Positions 21,411 to 35,400 of a stretch of DNA of 64,000 bases are shown piece after piece. A program made the translations under genes and the position numbers. How positions within the stretch are numbered: position 1 is the first letter of the stretch; the number at the start of each line of letters is the position of its first letter. The notes beneath the pieces are model-generated. The model saw only the letters and a program-made list of their open reading frames with translations. It did not search any database and was not told where the DNA came from. The DNA is from Quillaja saponaria (lineage: Eukaryota > Streptophyta > Magnoliopsida > Fabales > Quillajaceae): the NCBI GenBank assembly GCA_029379385.1, contig CM055605.1, forward strand, positions 15,659,001 to 15,723,000. Direction: 5' to 3'.

Positions 21411-21818
21411 ATTCTGAAACATACATTAAATTATCTAGATATCATAGTAGTAAAGTGTGTAGATTATTTTTTAATAATTATCAATTGATTAGATGAATTT
21501 TATTAATTAAATTTATTTTTTAAATAATTTAAATATGTATATATTATAAAGTAGGAGACCATAAGAGTCTTTTGACTTTTAGAATTGTATAGATATATGT
21601 ATACATTATTTTTATTTTATTTTATTAAAATAATAAATTGAGGTTTCTATTAAGAAAATAAGTTAAAAATTAAGGAATGATATAAAAAAGTAAATATTAG
21701 TATTCATTTGAAAAGAAAAAAAAAAGTCAAAGTAAGATATTTTGAAATTTTGGATATACAAATATGATTTTTAGTATTTTACACAAATTATTTTGTGACA
21801 CTCTTAGCTTTTCCATCT
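21411..21818 (+). mobile_element. Block Z, copy 1: AT-rich DNA upstream of Copia-like LTR
   Basis: Matches 30112-30499 and 47888-48274. In those two places the block ends at CCATCTATACAAGGGAGG and the Copia-like LTR follows. Here it breaks off at CCATCTATACA and switches to block S. A 20-bp phrase, AGTAGTAAAGTGTGTAGATT, occurs twice (about 21391 and 21446). No coding sequence remains. Confidence 0.55.
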
Positions 21819-22165
21819 ATACATGTGAAGAAGATGTTTATACTTTTAGACTGTTTATATGCAAACATGTGAAGAAGATGTTTATTTGAGCTATCACTTT
21901 TTCCTTATCATTTTAATTAATGCTATGAATTATGTTGTCATTTGAAACTGTAGGATTATTGGAAAAGGCAGAAAAAATGATGAAGGTATATACTGTTAAA
22001 TTTGTAAATTTTTATTTTTATTTTAACATGCAAATGCTATCATTCAATATTGAATTGGATAACAAAGTGTAGAATATTTGTATATGCATTTGAAAACATA
22101 TCTTATCAAATTTTTTATAACTTAGCATGACTAGTAACTCACATTATTTTACTTGGAATTTTAAC
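21819..22165 (+). mobile_element. Block S fragment
   Basis: Corresponds to about 14365-14670 of S copy 1 (ATGTGAAGAAGATGTTTATT, then GATGAAGGTATATACTG), preceded by a short partial duplicate of the same phrase. It ends at ACTTGGAATTTTAACTG, where it joins T. It lacks both transposon ends and the captured exons. Confidence 0.6.
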
Positions 22166-23518
22166 TGAAACTTGGAATGTTAAAACTTTTATGGTTAGGG
22201 ATTATATGAATAAAAATTGAAAGTTTAGAGAAAATAGGTATTGAAAGGTTATTTAGTTACTTAAATACAAGGAAGCTTGGAAGATGATAAAAGAATGAGA
22301 CCATGATAGGTAGTAACAATTGAAAAAGGAAACACGGGAATTCAACTGTACTATGATGAAAAAAATGGATAACGCAAGCTTTTGATGGATCGTATTAACT
22401 TAATGTTAAAAATATTAGTAATATGGGACTTAATGAGATCGTGTTGATTTTGTTGGGAAGTGTATGTAGGTGTATATTTGTATATATACACATAGACAAG
22501 CAATGAGATAAAGTGCAGTTAAGGTAATAGTAGACAAGCCTAAAAGAACTAAGCGTGTGAGTTACTTAATTTCCCTTCCTTTTTTTTAAAACTTAGTTGC
22601 ATCTTTGTGGCATGGTTTAAAATGTTTGGATTTGAGAATTTTTAAAAGGTAAAAAACAAGTTGGTAGTGATGGAAATAATTGATATAGAATTGAGTGGTT
22701 AATGATAAAGGAAAAATAGGGTTAGATTATATAAGTTAGAGAAATCAGGTATTTTGGGTGTTCTATAGACTGTATTAATTTAGGAGTTAAGATAAAGTGT
22801 GGCTTTTGGTCTTGGAATGATATCTAGAAAGTTTTGTAACTTGATTTGAAATGTATTTATCATTAGAGATATTGAATTGCAGCTGGGTTAGTGCAAGGTT
22901 TTAGGTGAGCTTTAGTCAGTCTGGAGGACTTTGACTAGGGTTGGGTTGTGGTTTGAATTAGCTTAATGCCTATGAATAGGAATTATTCCTAACATATTAA
23001 TGGACAATTATGGAGCTTTATAGGTTTTCATTTTATGTTATGTGTATTTTAGAGGTGTTGGAAGTCATGGTTATGATTTTCGAGTCCTTATTGAACCTAT
23101 TTTAGTGTAATTAGGTTTGGAAGGTCTTACAAGTTGATTTAGAGTGGAGTGATGCAGATGAATTGTTCCTAACATCTTGATAAACCATATTTGAAAGTTT
23201 CATAAATTAATTCCAAAGTATGAGTATTCCATAAGCATTGGAATCCGAGATTGGCAACTAGAAATTGAGTAGGTTCAATACTACTTTTAGAAGAAGTTTC
23301 TAAATAAGAAAGATAGCTAACTTCTTAAAAATAATGTTTAGACTTTGTTTTGTTGAATTTGGTTAAGTATGTAAATTGAAACCAAACATATCTCCAAGGT
23401 GGTTATGGAAATGTCTAAGAGGGGTTAACTTTAAATAAATGCATGAAACTTAGTATTTATAGATTTTCATAATTAAATAGTTAACCTATAAAATTGACAA
23501 ACTAAGTAAAAATAATAC
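22166..23518 (+). mobile_element. T-type LTR fragment, copy 2
   Basis: Corresponds to about 15935-17310 of T copy 1, from AAACTTGGAATGTTAAAAC to ATTGACAAACTAAGTAA. It lacks the LTR start, the stem-loop and the 3' end. Compared with copy 1 it has an internal deletion at about 23267. Confidence 0.6.
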
Positions 23519-24910
23519 TTCAAATCCTGCCATGAAACAGGTCTAGTATGACAGCAAATTTTCACCCTTTGACCTCAAGATTGAGATTGCCAAGAGTTAC
23601 CTTGCCATCAAACACTCGGCAATATCTATTATCGGTAATAGCCATCCATAAATTTAGTTACTACTAAAAATACCACAGAAGATGGGTAAGTCTTATGGAC
23701 TCAGTGAGTGGAAAATAGTACCAAATGGATACTAGCATCACTCAACACAAGTAATATAATATATAAAATAACATCATGTAACAATGTTCATGTTTTTATT
23801 CAAAATACACGTACATATTGTTATTCGCTATAAATTCACAACTTACATGATTCAAAAGATCATAAATAAATCAAAGCAATCATAACATACAAAGCAAACA
23901 AAGGAGTAACAAGTAACTCAGAGCCGCACAATAATATCACTTCCCACCGGTATTTATGCGCCCACACAACAGATTAATCTCTATACATAATCCATCCCAT
24001 CGGGACTGAGCACTCAAACTTTTAAAACATTTATCAGAATCAAAATATCTTAGAATTTCAAATTAACATATCCTAGGTGTACCTAGATCTCATTCCAGAA
24101 ATAAAAATCCTTTCTCAGAAAAATTTCAATTTTTTGTCCGTTATCAATCATAAACAATTTCAAACAAGTTTGATTCAAATAACTCACTTAAACATTGCAT
24201 TTGCACATTTATTTAAAAACACATACAATTACACATAATAATCTAGCCCCTAAAGGTAACAATTAACCACCCACCTTTAACCGATCTTATTCATCACTTA
24301 CAATTGCATTCACGTGCGTTGTTGATTTAACCACACTTTCTGAAGCTACAAGTACATTTTCCAATTTGTAAAATCAACATTTGGTATAGATAAGCTTGTT
24401 TATGAAAATTTTCTATTAAGCCTTTACATATCAAGTATTATGAATTGTACTTTGTATGACAAGGTTGATAATGAAGAGACATTTTAGATGTCTTAACATG
24501 TATAGGGTAAAAGGAAACTATTAAAAAAGATAGAAAATACCAGTGAGTTAGAAATATTAAAACTGTCCAAACTTGGGGTTTGAACTAGTGTTCACTCTAA
24601 TGGTCATATCTTTATCTAGGAAATTCTAAATCCAGTTTCGTTAAATTTATAAAATACTAGACACTTGTGGATTTATAATGGTATATCATTAGAAATTTTT
24701 AGATTTATATATCGATATAGTTTATTATGTGAAGTTGCACCAATTTCTGCAAAACATAGGATTTTGACAGCTCTGACCTTACCTTAATTATCTGAACATA
24801 ACTTTCTCTAGGAAAAAGGAAATCTAATTCCGTTTATTGGAATTATTAATAGAAAAATATATTTTAATAGAAAAATATATCTTTCTAGATAGGTATCATA
24901 TGTATTATTT

Positions 24911-24948
<38 letters not shown>

Positions 24949-26859
24949 TAAAACGATTAATTATTTAAAGTTTACTCCTTTTAGGCATTTTTACAACCCT
25001 TGGATATATGTTTATTTTCACTTACATACTTAATCAAATTTAATAAAACCCAATCTAAAAATTATCTATAGGATGTTAGCTACCTTTATTATTTAGAAAC
25101 TTTTCCTAAAATCAGCCTTGAACTTATTCGATTCTTTACATAAACAAAAACAGGGCACTCGCAAAATTCCTGGTTGTAAATAAAGGACTCCAAAGCTTAT
25201 AAAAACTTCATATTTTGGGAATTAAATTACAAAAATTTCTAGTCTAACTTATCAAGATATTAGGAGCACTTCATCTTCATAACTTTATTCCTAATTCAAC
25301 CTTTAAAACTCTCTAAGGTTAGTTACACTAAAACTGGTTCAATCAGTATCCAAAAATCATAACTCTGAGTTCCATCACCTCCTAAATATTCATAACAAGG
25401 AATTAAAACCGGCACCACTCTAGATTTACTTTTTAGTATGTTAGGAACAACTTTTATTTAGAGGTCCTAAGCTAATTCCAACCACAAGCCCTGACGAAGT
25501 TTCCCGAACTGACTGAAGCTCACTAAAATTCCTGTAAGGAACTAGCCTTAGTTCCGTAGCTCTAACAATCCGTATGCTTCTAATTAGGTTACGAAATTTT
25601 GCATGTATCATTTTAAGACCCTGACCTACTGTTTTTATTTTGGAACTATTAATTTAATTCAGTTATGAAAATATTTTAATGTTAAATTTCTCTAACTTGC
25701 AAAATCTGTCCCTGCTTCACTTCAATAACCACTTCCAAGTTACTTTCCATGATTCTTAAATCATACATAATTACACCAAATATATTTCTTGAAAATTAAA
25801 TCTCCTTAACTCTTTAACCAAATATTTTAAAATTACATTAATTAGCTCCATATCATATTTCTTAATTAGCTATTCTATTTATCAAACCTAGGGAAGTCAA
25901 CTTCTAAATATATGATAACACTTAATTTCTTTTATACACGTTGTCAAATACTTTTAAAAATATATTTAATTTCCATTAGTGTGTATGCATTTGTATATAC
26001 ACATACACCAAGAGTTCAACAGTATCTCATCCTTTTCATATTACTTATATCCCAACTTTGAATCCTAATTAAATTACTTTTCTGCAATTTATCTAACTTA
26101 AGAGTATATAAGTGCTATATTATCATACTTAAATTTCCAATTTCCTCATTCTACAATTAGACATAATTTTCTTATATATTCATTGTTCTTAAACTTTTGC
26201 TCATAATTTTCTTAGTCCTTAATTCTAAATCATCAACTATATATAAAAATATAAAGAAATCAAAGCCACAAACTAACTAGCTATTGACAAAACTCATGGG
26301 AAGCAGGAGTTTTATGCACCTAACTCCCTTTGCTTCCACTGCTAGATTAGGAAGAGTGGGGAGCTATTCCTCTTGCTGCTGGCTTCCCTGCCACCTGAGG
26401 TACACGACAGCTTTGCCCGTCTAACTTAAAGTCCTCCATGGCCTGAAGTGAACCAACTAACTAAAGGGAGGCTCCAGTACACACCAAAATGAAAAATAGA
26501 GCAACTACTCCTTTTGCTGTCTCGGCTAAGCTGAGGAAGAAGAATACATTAGACATTGAAATGATACAAGGCCACACAAGAGCTATACAAGGGAGAACAA
26601 ACTAATTCCCAGGGCAGCTAGGCTTAAAGGAAGGTTAGGCCAATGAAAATCATACCAACAAGAAGGGAGGAGAATAGTGTTCATAGCTGAATTTTAAGAA
26701 GACACTGACATACTCTAGAACCAACTAAAATAGATGAGGAACAAGTGTGGCAGTGGAAAGACAAAGGGAAGAAGGTACTCGGCCCAGAAGAAAAAAAAAC
26801 TTAGAAATAAAATATTATATTATAGTACACATGTACTAATTCTGACTCTAATTTATCTA

Positions 26860-26894
<35 letters not shown>

Positions 26895-27060
26895 TCAATT
26901 ATTGTTTAATAATTCATTATATTCATAATAAATTTTATTTACCAATACACTTTTAATGAAATGAATTCCAAGTCCAAGTCAATCTATAGTATAATCAAAA
27001 TACATTTTCCAAGTTATACATATGTGTGTGTGTGTATATATATATACACATTAGTGTTTA
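23519..27060 (-). mobile_element. U-type LTR, copy 2, nearly complete
   Basis: Starts a few hundred bases inside the U terminus (GTATGACAGCAAATTTTCAC at about 23547) and runs through all U landmarks to the GACACTGACATACTC tail (26701) and AT run (26867-26892). It includes GAGTAACTCAGAGCCGC (about 23905), the minus-strand equivalent of the T stem arm. The order T fragment then U in opposite sense repeats the arrangement seen at 15-21 kb, with a different break. Confidence 0.55.
24913..24948. repeat. AT microsatellite
   Basis: An uninterrupted (AT)18-type run inside U. The other U copies have shorter or interrupted runs at the equivalent site (about 19228, 45655, 52936). Confidence 0.85.
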
Positions 27061-30000
27061 TTCACTTTAATACCACTATGTATAATATATTATTATTAAT
27101 TTAAATGCCTTATAAATTATGCACGACACTCCAAAACATATATTAAAACATCAATAATAAAATAAGGACATATCGGTTTATCACAATTTCTTTGTAAAAA
27201 AATCACTAAAATGTATCACTACGATATCGGGTTAAGACATGTTTAATTTTTGTTTTTATTTCTTTAATTTGTTTATGTCGTTGTTGCTTATAACTGAAAT
27301 TTATACTGGGTTAAAACAATTATTACATTCAACATTCTAAATGTTATAATATCGGGTTAAAACAAAAAATGAAGAATTACAGATTTAAAAACTATGAAAA
27401 ATCAAATTATGTTTGTGAAATGGAAAATTGGTATCGACCTATAACTTATATCTATGATTTCTTCATTTTCATTAAAATTAATTTTTATGTCATGCACGTT
27501 GTGCTAGCCGTATTTACATTAGAAAATTTGCTAGAAATAAAATCTTTTATTACAAAATTTCTCAATAAAAAAAATAAAATTAATCTTTAACATAAGTTCT
27601 TGATTTTTATCTTTATGTCTTGTAATGAACCATAATCACGTAAGCATTACAAAATAAAATAAAACTAATTTTTTGAGAAAAAAAAAAAGGATCCATTTAA
27701 TGTAAGTTAATATAAAGATTGTAATTGTCTTTACAAATATGAGTAGGAAGAATTTAACATATCCCAAGGGGTTAACCAAATAGTTAAGAAGTTGTGCTCC
27801 CTTCATTGACTTTCTTTATTTGAATCTTCTTGGGGAGAGCTTAAGGACTAAACTCCTCACAAATTTCTTAATTTTGAAGTGCATGACCTGTCTTTGACCA
27901 AACCGAAAAGGTGATTAATCGAGATGTGTGTAAAATGGCCCAAACGTATCTCTGTGAAATAAAAAAATTGAATTAACATAATCTTATGATAATAGTGTGA
28001 ATTAAAATTTAGCATTATCGAATTAATAAGTTCATTAGCTGCACTAGTGACAATTAACATTAACCATCCTTTTGCTACAAATATACAAGTAAATAAAGAA
28101 AATGTATTTTTATGATAAATGTGTTATTAAAGAAGAAGAATTTAATACTATCGTGATTAAAAGAATTAATAAAATATGAATTTATTAAATAAAAATATTT
28201 ATTTACTATTCTGATTCATTATTATTAGAAACTCAAATAAAATAAGACCTTTTTTTTTTCGGGTTTTTCATCTATCTAGTTAGGTCCCAATGAAGTTAGG
28301 ACACCCAAGCCGGTATTAGAGAATTGATGGAAATTTTACTTGTTATAACTCGGTACGGTAACAGTAAGTTTTAGGGAATAAAAAGGAAAAACTTAGTACG
28401 TTTGGTTATAAACACAAACTAAATAAATGAATAAACAAAATAAAATACTGATTTTTAATCCTTTTATTTTACTTTCCTTTTCCTCCTATTTTCCTATTCT
28501 TTTCCTTATAGATTTTTTTTCTCTTTATCTTCCTCCTCCATGCCTTTTTTCCTCCCCCTATTTTCTCGACTCTTCTATTAGCTCCATTCAAGAAGGCCAA
28601 AGCACCAACTTCTCATAAGCAGCTTTTGTCTTGATCTTCCCCAACCCATGCTTGAGCCGAGGAGTAGCTTTTGTGGATTAGCAACACCTCCAATAGCCAC
28701 TGCATTAGCAAATAACAGCACCTCCAACAACTGCTTAACCCTGATTCCTTTTCCTTTTTATTTTGTTTAAGGATTTAGATGTTAGGATTGAGTGGGTTTG
28801 TGAATGAAAGAATATGATCAAGGTGGTGAGAAAAATTATGCGTAAAATTTTGTTTGGTTCTTGTGCAATTCCAAGATTTAAGCTCTTTATTGTCCCTAAA
28901 TGATTGATCCAATTTGAATCTAGTATTTGAATTGTGGTTAGTGTTGGTGCTAGTTTTGGTTACATACATAAGATATATATATATAAGAATTGGAACAAAG
29001 TATACTTTCAAGATGTTTGATAAAACGAACTAAAAGAAGTTATTTGTAAATTAATATTTTGGAATTATTATGGTCAAGTCCTTATGATTAGGGACTAATA
29101 ATATATGAAATTTAGAAACCAAACGATACTTGGAAATGTAATTTCAGGTCCATAACATGATGCTATCTCGACGACACTTTTGGACTCTAGGGGAAACCAT
29201 GAACAACTGTAAAGTTGTGAGTGAAAGATATTTTCTTTTGGTTACTAGTTGTGTTTTGAAATGTTTTCTAAATGTATCTTATTGTTGGATAAAGATGTGT
29301 TTAGTACTTTGAGTTGAATATAAATCTTGAATTATGTGATAAAATTCTAAATCTTCATAAATTTGTTATTTAGTGTATTGTACGATAGTTTGAATGATTT
29401 ATATGTGGTTGATAGGGCCAAATAATTCATTTTTAATATGATTTAGAATCCAGGTGGACCTAGGATAAATTTGATTTGATTAAGTGATTATATAAATATG
29501 CATTCGAGTAACTCAGCGTCCGGGAAGGTTACTGTGGGAGATTATTTGTTATGGTGTGCGGGAGCTGAATAGCCCCGAGGAGGATATATGTATATGTACA
29601 TATATATTTTATATATATGGTGTGCGGGAGCTGAGTTACTACGATTACTGGCTCCTTAGATGATTTGTTTGATTTGTTTATTATATGTTTACTTGCGAGT
29701 ATCTAAGTTTTACGTCATCCATATGTGTGTGTATAAATATATATATATATTATGTAAGGATTGTAATTGGATAATGAGTTATATTATGATTTTTTATAAC
29801 TTTATGATGCTTTAAGCTACTACTCTTTTGGTACGTCTTTCACTTACTGAGTTCATATAACTCAGTCTTCTTTCTTCTATGTTTTTTTCAGCTACAGGTT
29901 CTTCTTAAACTCCTCCAATAGTACCTTGACTTGCTAGTAGTTGTTGTGGCAAGATACTCTTGAAAGGATGCACAATTGAAGCCCCGACAATGAAACACTA

Positions 30001-30110
30001 CAGTCATATCAGGACTTAATGTTATATATTGTGTATTTTGGATCACTGTGTCTTATTGTTGTTTTTTTTTTTTTTTTTTTGGTTCTTGATGCAATGGAGC
30101 TCCCTGTGTA
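27061..30110 (+). mobile_element. Q-type LTR, copy 2, without S insertion
   Basis: The most continuous Q copy. After the stem arm GCTGAGTTACT (29630-29640) it runs on without block S through CACTTACTGAGTTCATA (about 29840) to TTCTTGATGCAATGGAGC (about 30083), then breaks into block Z at CCCTGTGTAGGATATC. It shows what the S-bearing copies looked like before insertion. Frames at 27369-27590 and 28427-28618 are the counterparts of those in copy 1, with different ends and indels, again arguing against coding. Confidence 0.55.
29506..29640. other. Conserved inverted repeat in Q LTR
   Basis: GAGTAACTCAGC (29506-29517) and GCTGAGTTACT (29630-29640), with an AT-rich loop. The arms match those in T although the loop sequence is quite different. 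Confidence 0.6.
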
Positions 30111-30111
30111 G

Positions 30112-30499
30112 GATATCACAGTAGTAAAGTGTCCAGATTTTTTTTTTTTAGTAATTGTCAAGTGATTAGATGAATTTTTTTAATTAAATTTATTTTTTAA
30201 ATAATTTAAATATGTATATATTATATAGTAGGAGACTATAAAAGTCTTTTGACCTTTAGAATAGTATAGATGTATGAGTACATTATTTTTATTTTATTTT
30301 ATTAAAATAATAAATTGAGGTTTCTAGTAAGAAAATAAGTTAAAAATAAAGAATGATATAAAAAAGTAAATATTAGGATTCATTTGAAAAGAAAAAGAAG
30401 AAGTAAAAGTAAGATATTTTGAAATTTTGGATATACAAATATGATTTTTAGTATTTTACCCAAATTATTTTGTGACACTGTTAGCTGTTCCATCTATAC
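30112..30499 (+). mobile_element. Block Z, copy 2
   Basis: AT-rich sequence upstream of the Copia-like LTR, matching 21411-21818 and 47888-48274. It is expected to be the 3' non-coding end of the element's internal region if the following LTR is a 3' LTR. Confidence 0.5.
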
Positions 30500-30510
30500 A
30501 AGGGAGGGAG
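30500..30510 (+). other. Polypurine tract before Copia-like LTR, copy 1
   Basis: AAGGGAGGGAG ends exactly where TGTTGATTTC begins. A purine run next to TG is the normal layout in front of a 3' LTR. The second copy (48275-48286) is one base longer. Confidence 0.55.
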
Positions 30511-30929
30511 TGTTGATTTCTTCAAACTTTGGATGTTAGTGTTATTTCACTAAATCTAAAGGGAGGGGAATGTAAGTTTCTCATTAGTTTACTATTGGTG
30601 GGTAAGAAAAATTATTTAGATTATGATTTAAATTTCCTAAAAAGACTTACTTTGTTCATTAGATTAAGATTGTAATATAGTTTTTATAGAGTGAAGGAAA
30701 ATTTTGCTTGATAGATAAGTTCTATGAAGTATAAATAAATATGCTTGTGAGAGTTGTAAGATACTAGAGAAAGTGTAAGAATACTATGTACAAGATATTA
30801 TTCTTTCTGTAATCTTTCTTACTATAGTAAAATATCTCTTCTCATCTGCGGATGTAAGTATGGGTGCCAAGTCATATTAAATGTTACGTGTTAAATGTTC
30901 TTTCTCTTATCTTCTAGTTATATTTTGCA
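30511..30929 (+). mobile_element. Copia-like LTR, copy 1
   Basis: Starts TGTTGATTTC and is taken to end at TTTTGCA, 419 bp. Inside are a TATA-like TATAAATAAATATGC (about 30731) and then a stretch of the form TCTGCGGATGTAAGTATGGG followed by TGCCAAGTCA, which resembles the conserved GTGGATGTAGGC...GCCGAACCAC region near the ends of plant Ty1/Copia LTRs. The right end is less certain than the left. No reverse transcriptase or integrase sequence lies near. Confidence 0.55.
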
Positions 30930-32345
30930 TGGCTATCTTTTTTGTATTTGGGGTTTTAATTTGTATAATTCCCAATATAAAATAATTTCTTAATAATAAT
31001 ATCACGGTGAGTTATACAATACTAAACTTTATTTACTGAGTATTAAATGTCCAACTAAGTTGGACACATGTTTTCTTGATAGTTTGACAAATCATCACAC
31101 CTGCTAACTATTTGTTTACCTTTTGAGGAAACCTGCCAATAAATTTGTGTATTTATGTTTTCAGCCCAATCTTATTAAATGCTTTCAATTTAATCCTTAA
31201 CAAAAAGAAACCCTAAATTCTTTTCATCTACTCAGTCTTAAACCTACAAAATTTGAAACTCAAAAACCAAATTTTCAAATCCAGGAATCAAGAACAGACT
31301 GCGAAGAAGGAGCCAACAACACCACCTCTTATAATCACAACTCTTGTTTTATATCCTGCTTGTTCTTGCTTCTCCTTTATTAGGTATCTTTCATTTAAAT
31401 AGAAAATTGATTTATGGTATGTTAGTCAAAGCATCAAAAATAATCTTGAATTCCTGGTCCAATATTCCATATTAGTAAAGACTCCTTTACATACACACTA
31501 TTAATTTATAAGGCTAGAATTGAACAAGAATTTCTCCTTCTAAAAAAGTGTACATAATAAAATGCCTCTTTTTTACCCCATAAATTGTGTTATTAAAAGT
31601 CAAAGGTGGTGAAACATTTTTAACACCACCACTCAAATGCTATTACTACCATCACTACCTCCAGCTCCACCACATCATAAAACACCACTCAATGCCAACC
31701 CATTGTAGCCACCCCACTGATCACAGGATCACAGGCTCACAGCCATGACCACTACCACCACCACGTGCCTCACCTTAACCTCTTAGCTACTTCTGGAACA
31801 TCTAATTAAGGATTGATAAATTAATAGTTCTTCATGTAGGTTGAATTATTTTTGTCAATCACAAATTAATACACATAGATATATAATTTGCTAGATATGA
31901 GCTAATTCACATTATTCTCTTGAACCAAGAAAGAAAACTAAATTAGGTTGACATGTTTTTTCATTTCAAGTATCTTAATAGGATAGTGAAAATGAATCCT
32001 ACATGAATAGAAAAAATAACTAAACTGTAGCACCAATTACATCTTAGCGAAGATGGTGGCTGAGAGGTGGAGATGGTGGCTATGTGGCCAGTACTTGTAG
32101 TTCATAAAAAATAAATATATTTTGGGGTCAAATATAATTACTCTATTTTTTAACAGTCATAGGTAACAAGTTAATATAAATAAATGGTTGTGATTCGCTC
32201 AAATAAAATCGATGGTGAATGAATGATATACTTCAATTGTATCTTAAATACCGTACAAAAAGAGTTGGGTATTGTATAACTCATCTAGTACCATTACCAA
32301 ACAAGATATTACATGATAACTACTTTACATATATCTTTAAAGAAT
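30930..32345. repeat. Block R, copy 1
   Basis: Between the Copia-like LTR and block P; matches 48706-49998. It contains a CA-rich stretch (31600-31800) with a G-box CACGTG (about 31761-31766) and a CCAGCTCCACCACATC phrase. An 80-codon frame in the second copy (49034-49276) is not intact here. No recognised gene. It starts TGGCTATC, which weakly resembles a primer-binding site. Confidence 0.5.
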
Positions 32346-34625
32346 TTGCTATAAGGCCAATGTTTAGAAAGACACTTTCTTTTATTATCAAATATACTCT
32401 GCCTTTTTTTTTTTTTTAGTTATAACTACTAAGCTAATACAAACTATTATGTACTAAGGTGCATTTTTAAAAATATTCATACAATTTAATTATAGTTTTG
32501 TTGCTTCGCCGATAATTAACTTGCTTTGGTTATCCTTTTCATAAGTAACTTTCTTTACAAATTGTGAGATATGTAAGATTAAAACAATTTGTGCATTAAA
32601 AAAAAATGAGATACCACTATATTTATTTCTTCATTTTGTTCTTTAGATTTTATAAAAATAAAAAATACAAACCACTAGAGGTAAGCTAGCCATAAAAAAT
32701 TACTAAATAGGAAGAAGAAGAATATTATATAATGCATGTGCATAACACTAACATGTACACACGTTATTTTGCATAGATGAAAAAATTATATCTTTTTTTT
32801 TTTTTTTTTTTTTCAAGTTGTATAGAAATTAGTATAACAATTTTATTTTTATTTTTGGTACAAAAGGGAATAACATTAAGTAAGAAACAATACAAAGTCT
32901 TGGGAAACTTACTCCCATTAAATTACCCATAAACATATTAGCACTAAAACTAAGAACAGTAAAGAATAACTTAAGGTTTTTGGATGGCATTTCCCATTTT
33001 TACTAGTCCATCACCATTTCCCATTTTTACTAGTCCATCAAGTTATTGCAGTCATATATCAAGTTCTTCTCTATTAAACAAAACCATTGAACCAAAGAGC
33101 AACTCCAAACTGGAAAAGAAAACTTCAATTGTTTTTTGTTTAATGGCTCATATAGTCATAGCCCTTAGGCCTACAATTGTTTCTTCAATTATATTCTTCT
33201 AACCCTAATTGAATATGAAAAAGGATACTGATTCAATGAGGTGATTCAAGCCCTGAACAATGGGTAAAAATTAAAAAAAAAATTAATCATAAAAAAAGGG
33301 AAAGTCTCCCTCCTAAATAAAAAGAAATTAGAAAGAGAAGTATTTCTTCAAAAGAAATGGAAACAAATGCATAACAGAAGGAAAGTTTCCCTCCTAAATT
33401 AAAGCAAATAGAAATAAAGTATTTCTCAAAATAAAAGAAAACTTATAATGCATAAAAGAAAAGGAAAGTCATATGCCCATTACAGCAATTAGGAAGTTAA
33501 CTAAATATTAATTACCCAAATTGGATGCTAAAAGAAAAGTAACTAATGTATTTCATCATTCAAGTTCAACGGTTCATATTACATCTAGACCACATGCCTT
33601 AGCCTATATATAACTCACAAACACATATAATATAGACATGCATATTTAGGTTAACTCTTACTTGAGTTTTTTGGATTTGGTTTTAAGCCAAATTCGGGGC
33701 TCTCTGCTCACCAACTCTAGAAGTAGGTGTTGGTAGAACTCAACTGCTAGTTCATAAAAAACTCTGATGGGGTTCATCTCTTTGGTATTGGTTTGAAGGG
33801 AGCTCCGATTGTGGCTCTGAGGCCATGAATATCTCTTGCTCTTTTATTGTTTTGGATTACTAAAGAATTCCCGCAGGTATATATAACTCTTTCACTTTCT
33901 CTTCAGTTTCTATTTAGATTAAGCACCCTGGTACGTACAAATTGTGTTTTAACACATTATTAATTAATTTCTTACATTAGCATATAAGAAAATTATTAAT
34001 TTCTTGTGTTAATATTAGCACATATGTACTATTTTCAATTGAGGACCAATGAATTTTTTTTTAAGTAAAAGCTGGATATCAGACCCACAACTTGGAGGTG
34101 AGGAATAATTGATTTCTTTCAATTGTAGACAAAAAAAAGCTTCAATTTATCGTGCTCATAGGGTATACATAAGTTATTACTAGTATTTGTATTTGTCTTT
34201 TATATTCTCTTATATAAATTTTAACAAATTTTTATATGCAAATCATCAAAACATAAAAGTATTTAGCCTTAGTAATAATCCACCTAGTTGGAATAGACAG
34301 AAGAAATATATGCATTAAAACACAATTTATGTCAATTTTTTAAAAATTGAAAAAAAAAATACAATTTTGATTATGGAGTTAAGTTTTAATTGTGGTCTAA
34401 CCAATGATATCACATAAATATTTAATTTAATTTTTATAAATGCTAAACATAATATAATTTTGCCTACATGAATTAGTTTACTAATATATATTACTGACTT
34501 AGGAAAATAAATTAATAATTTAAATTTATTTAATATAGTCACACCTACAAAATATTCAATTTAATCTTCATAATATTAAATATAATATAATTTAATCTTC
34601 ATACTATTAAATTAATAATTGTCCA
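32346..34625. repeat. Block P, copy 2
   Basis: Partner of 208-2520. It differs by small indels, including a duplication of TTTCCCATTTTTACTAGTCC at about 32990-33040 and loss of about 9 bp in the leader-like part near 33775. It ends near 34625, where a U fragment begins. Confidence 0.75.
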
Positions 34626-35400
34626 TATATCATCTTAAGACCCTAACCTACACTTTTTTTTGGAACTATTAATTTAATTCAGTTTCAAAAATATTCAAAA
34701 TGTTATATTTCTCCAACTTGTAAAATCTGCCCCTGCTTCACTTCAATAACCACTTCCAAGTTACTTTCCATGATTCTTAAATCATACATAATTACACCAA
34801 ATATATTTCTTGAAAATTAAATCTCCTTAACTCTTTAACCTTTTAAAATTACATTAATTAGCTCCATATCATATTTCTTAATTAGCTATTCTATTTATCA
34901 AACCTAGGGAAGTCAACTTCTAAATATATGATAACACTTAATTTCTTTTATACACGTTGTCAAATACTTTTAAAAAAATATTTAATTTCCTTTAGTGTGT
35001 ATGCATTTGTAAATATACATACACCAAGAATTCAACATATCTCATCCTTTTCATACTACTTCTATCCCAACTTTGAATCCTAGTTAAATTACTTTTCTAC
35101 AATTTATCTAACTTAAGAGTATATAAGTCCTATACTATCATACTTAAATTTCCAATTCCCTCATTCTACAATTAGACATAATTATCTTACATATTCATTG
35201 TTCTTAAACTTTTGCTCAGAATTTTCTTAGTCCTTAGTTCTAAATCATCAACTATATAAAAAAAATATAAAGAAATCAAAACCAAAAACTAACTAGCTAT
35301 TGACAAAACTCATGGCAAGGAGGAGTTTTCTGCACCAAACTCCCTTTGCTTCAATGGCTAGATTAGGAAGAATGGGGAGCTATCCCTCTTGCTTCTGGCT
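34626..35400 (-). mobile_element. U-type LTR fragment
   Basis: Corresponds to about 19900-20680 of U copy 1, from ATCATCTTAAGACCCTAACC to the GGAAGAATGGGGAGCTATCC phrase, and then stops abruptly at TTCTGGCTGCT. Confidence 0.6.
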
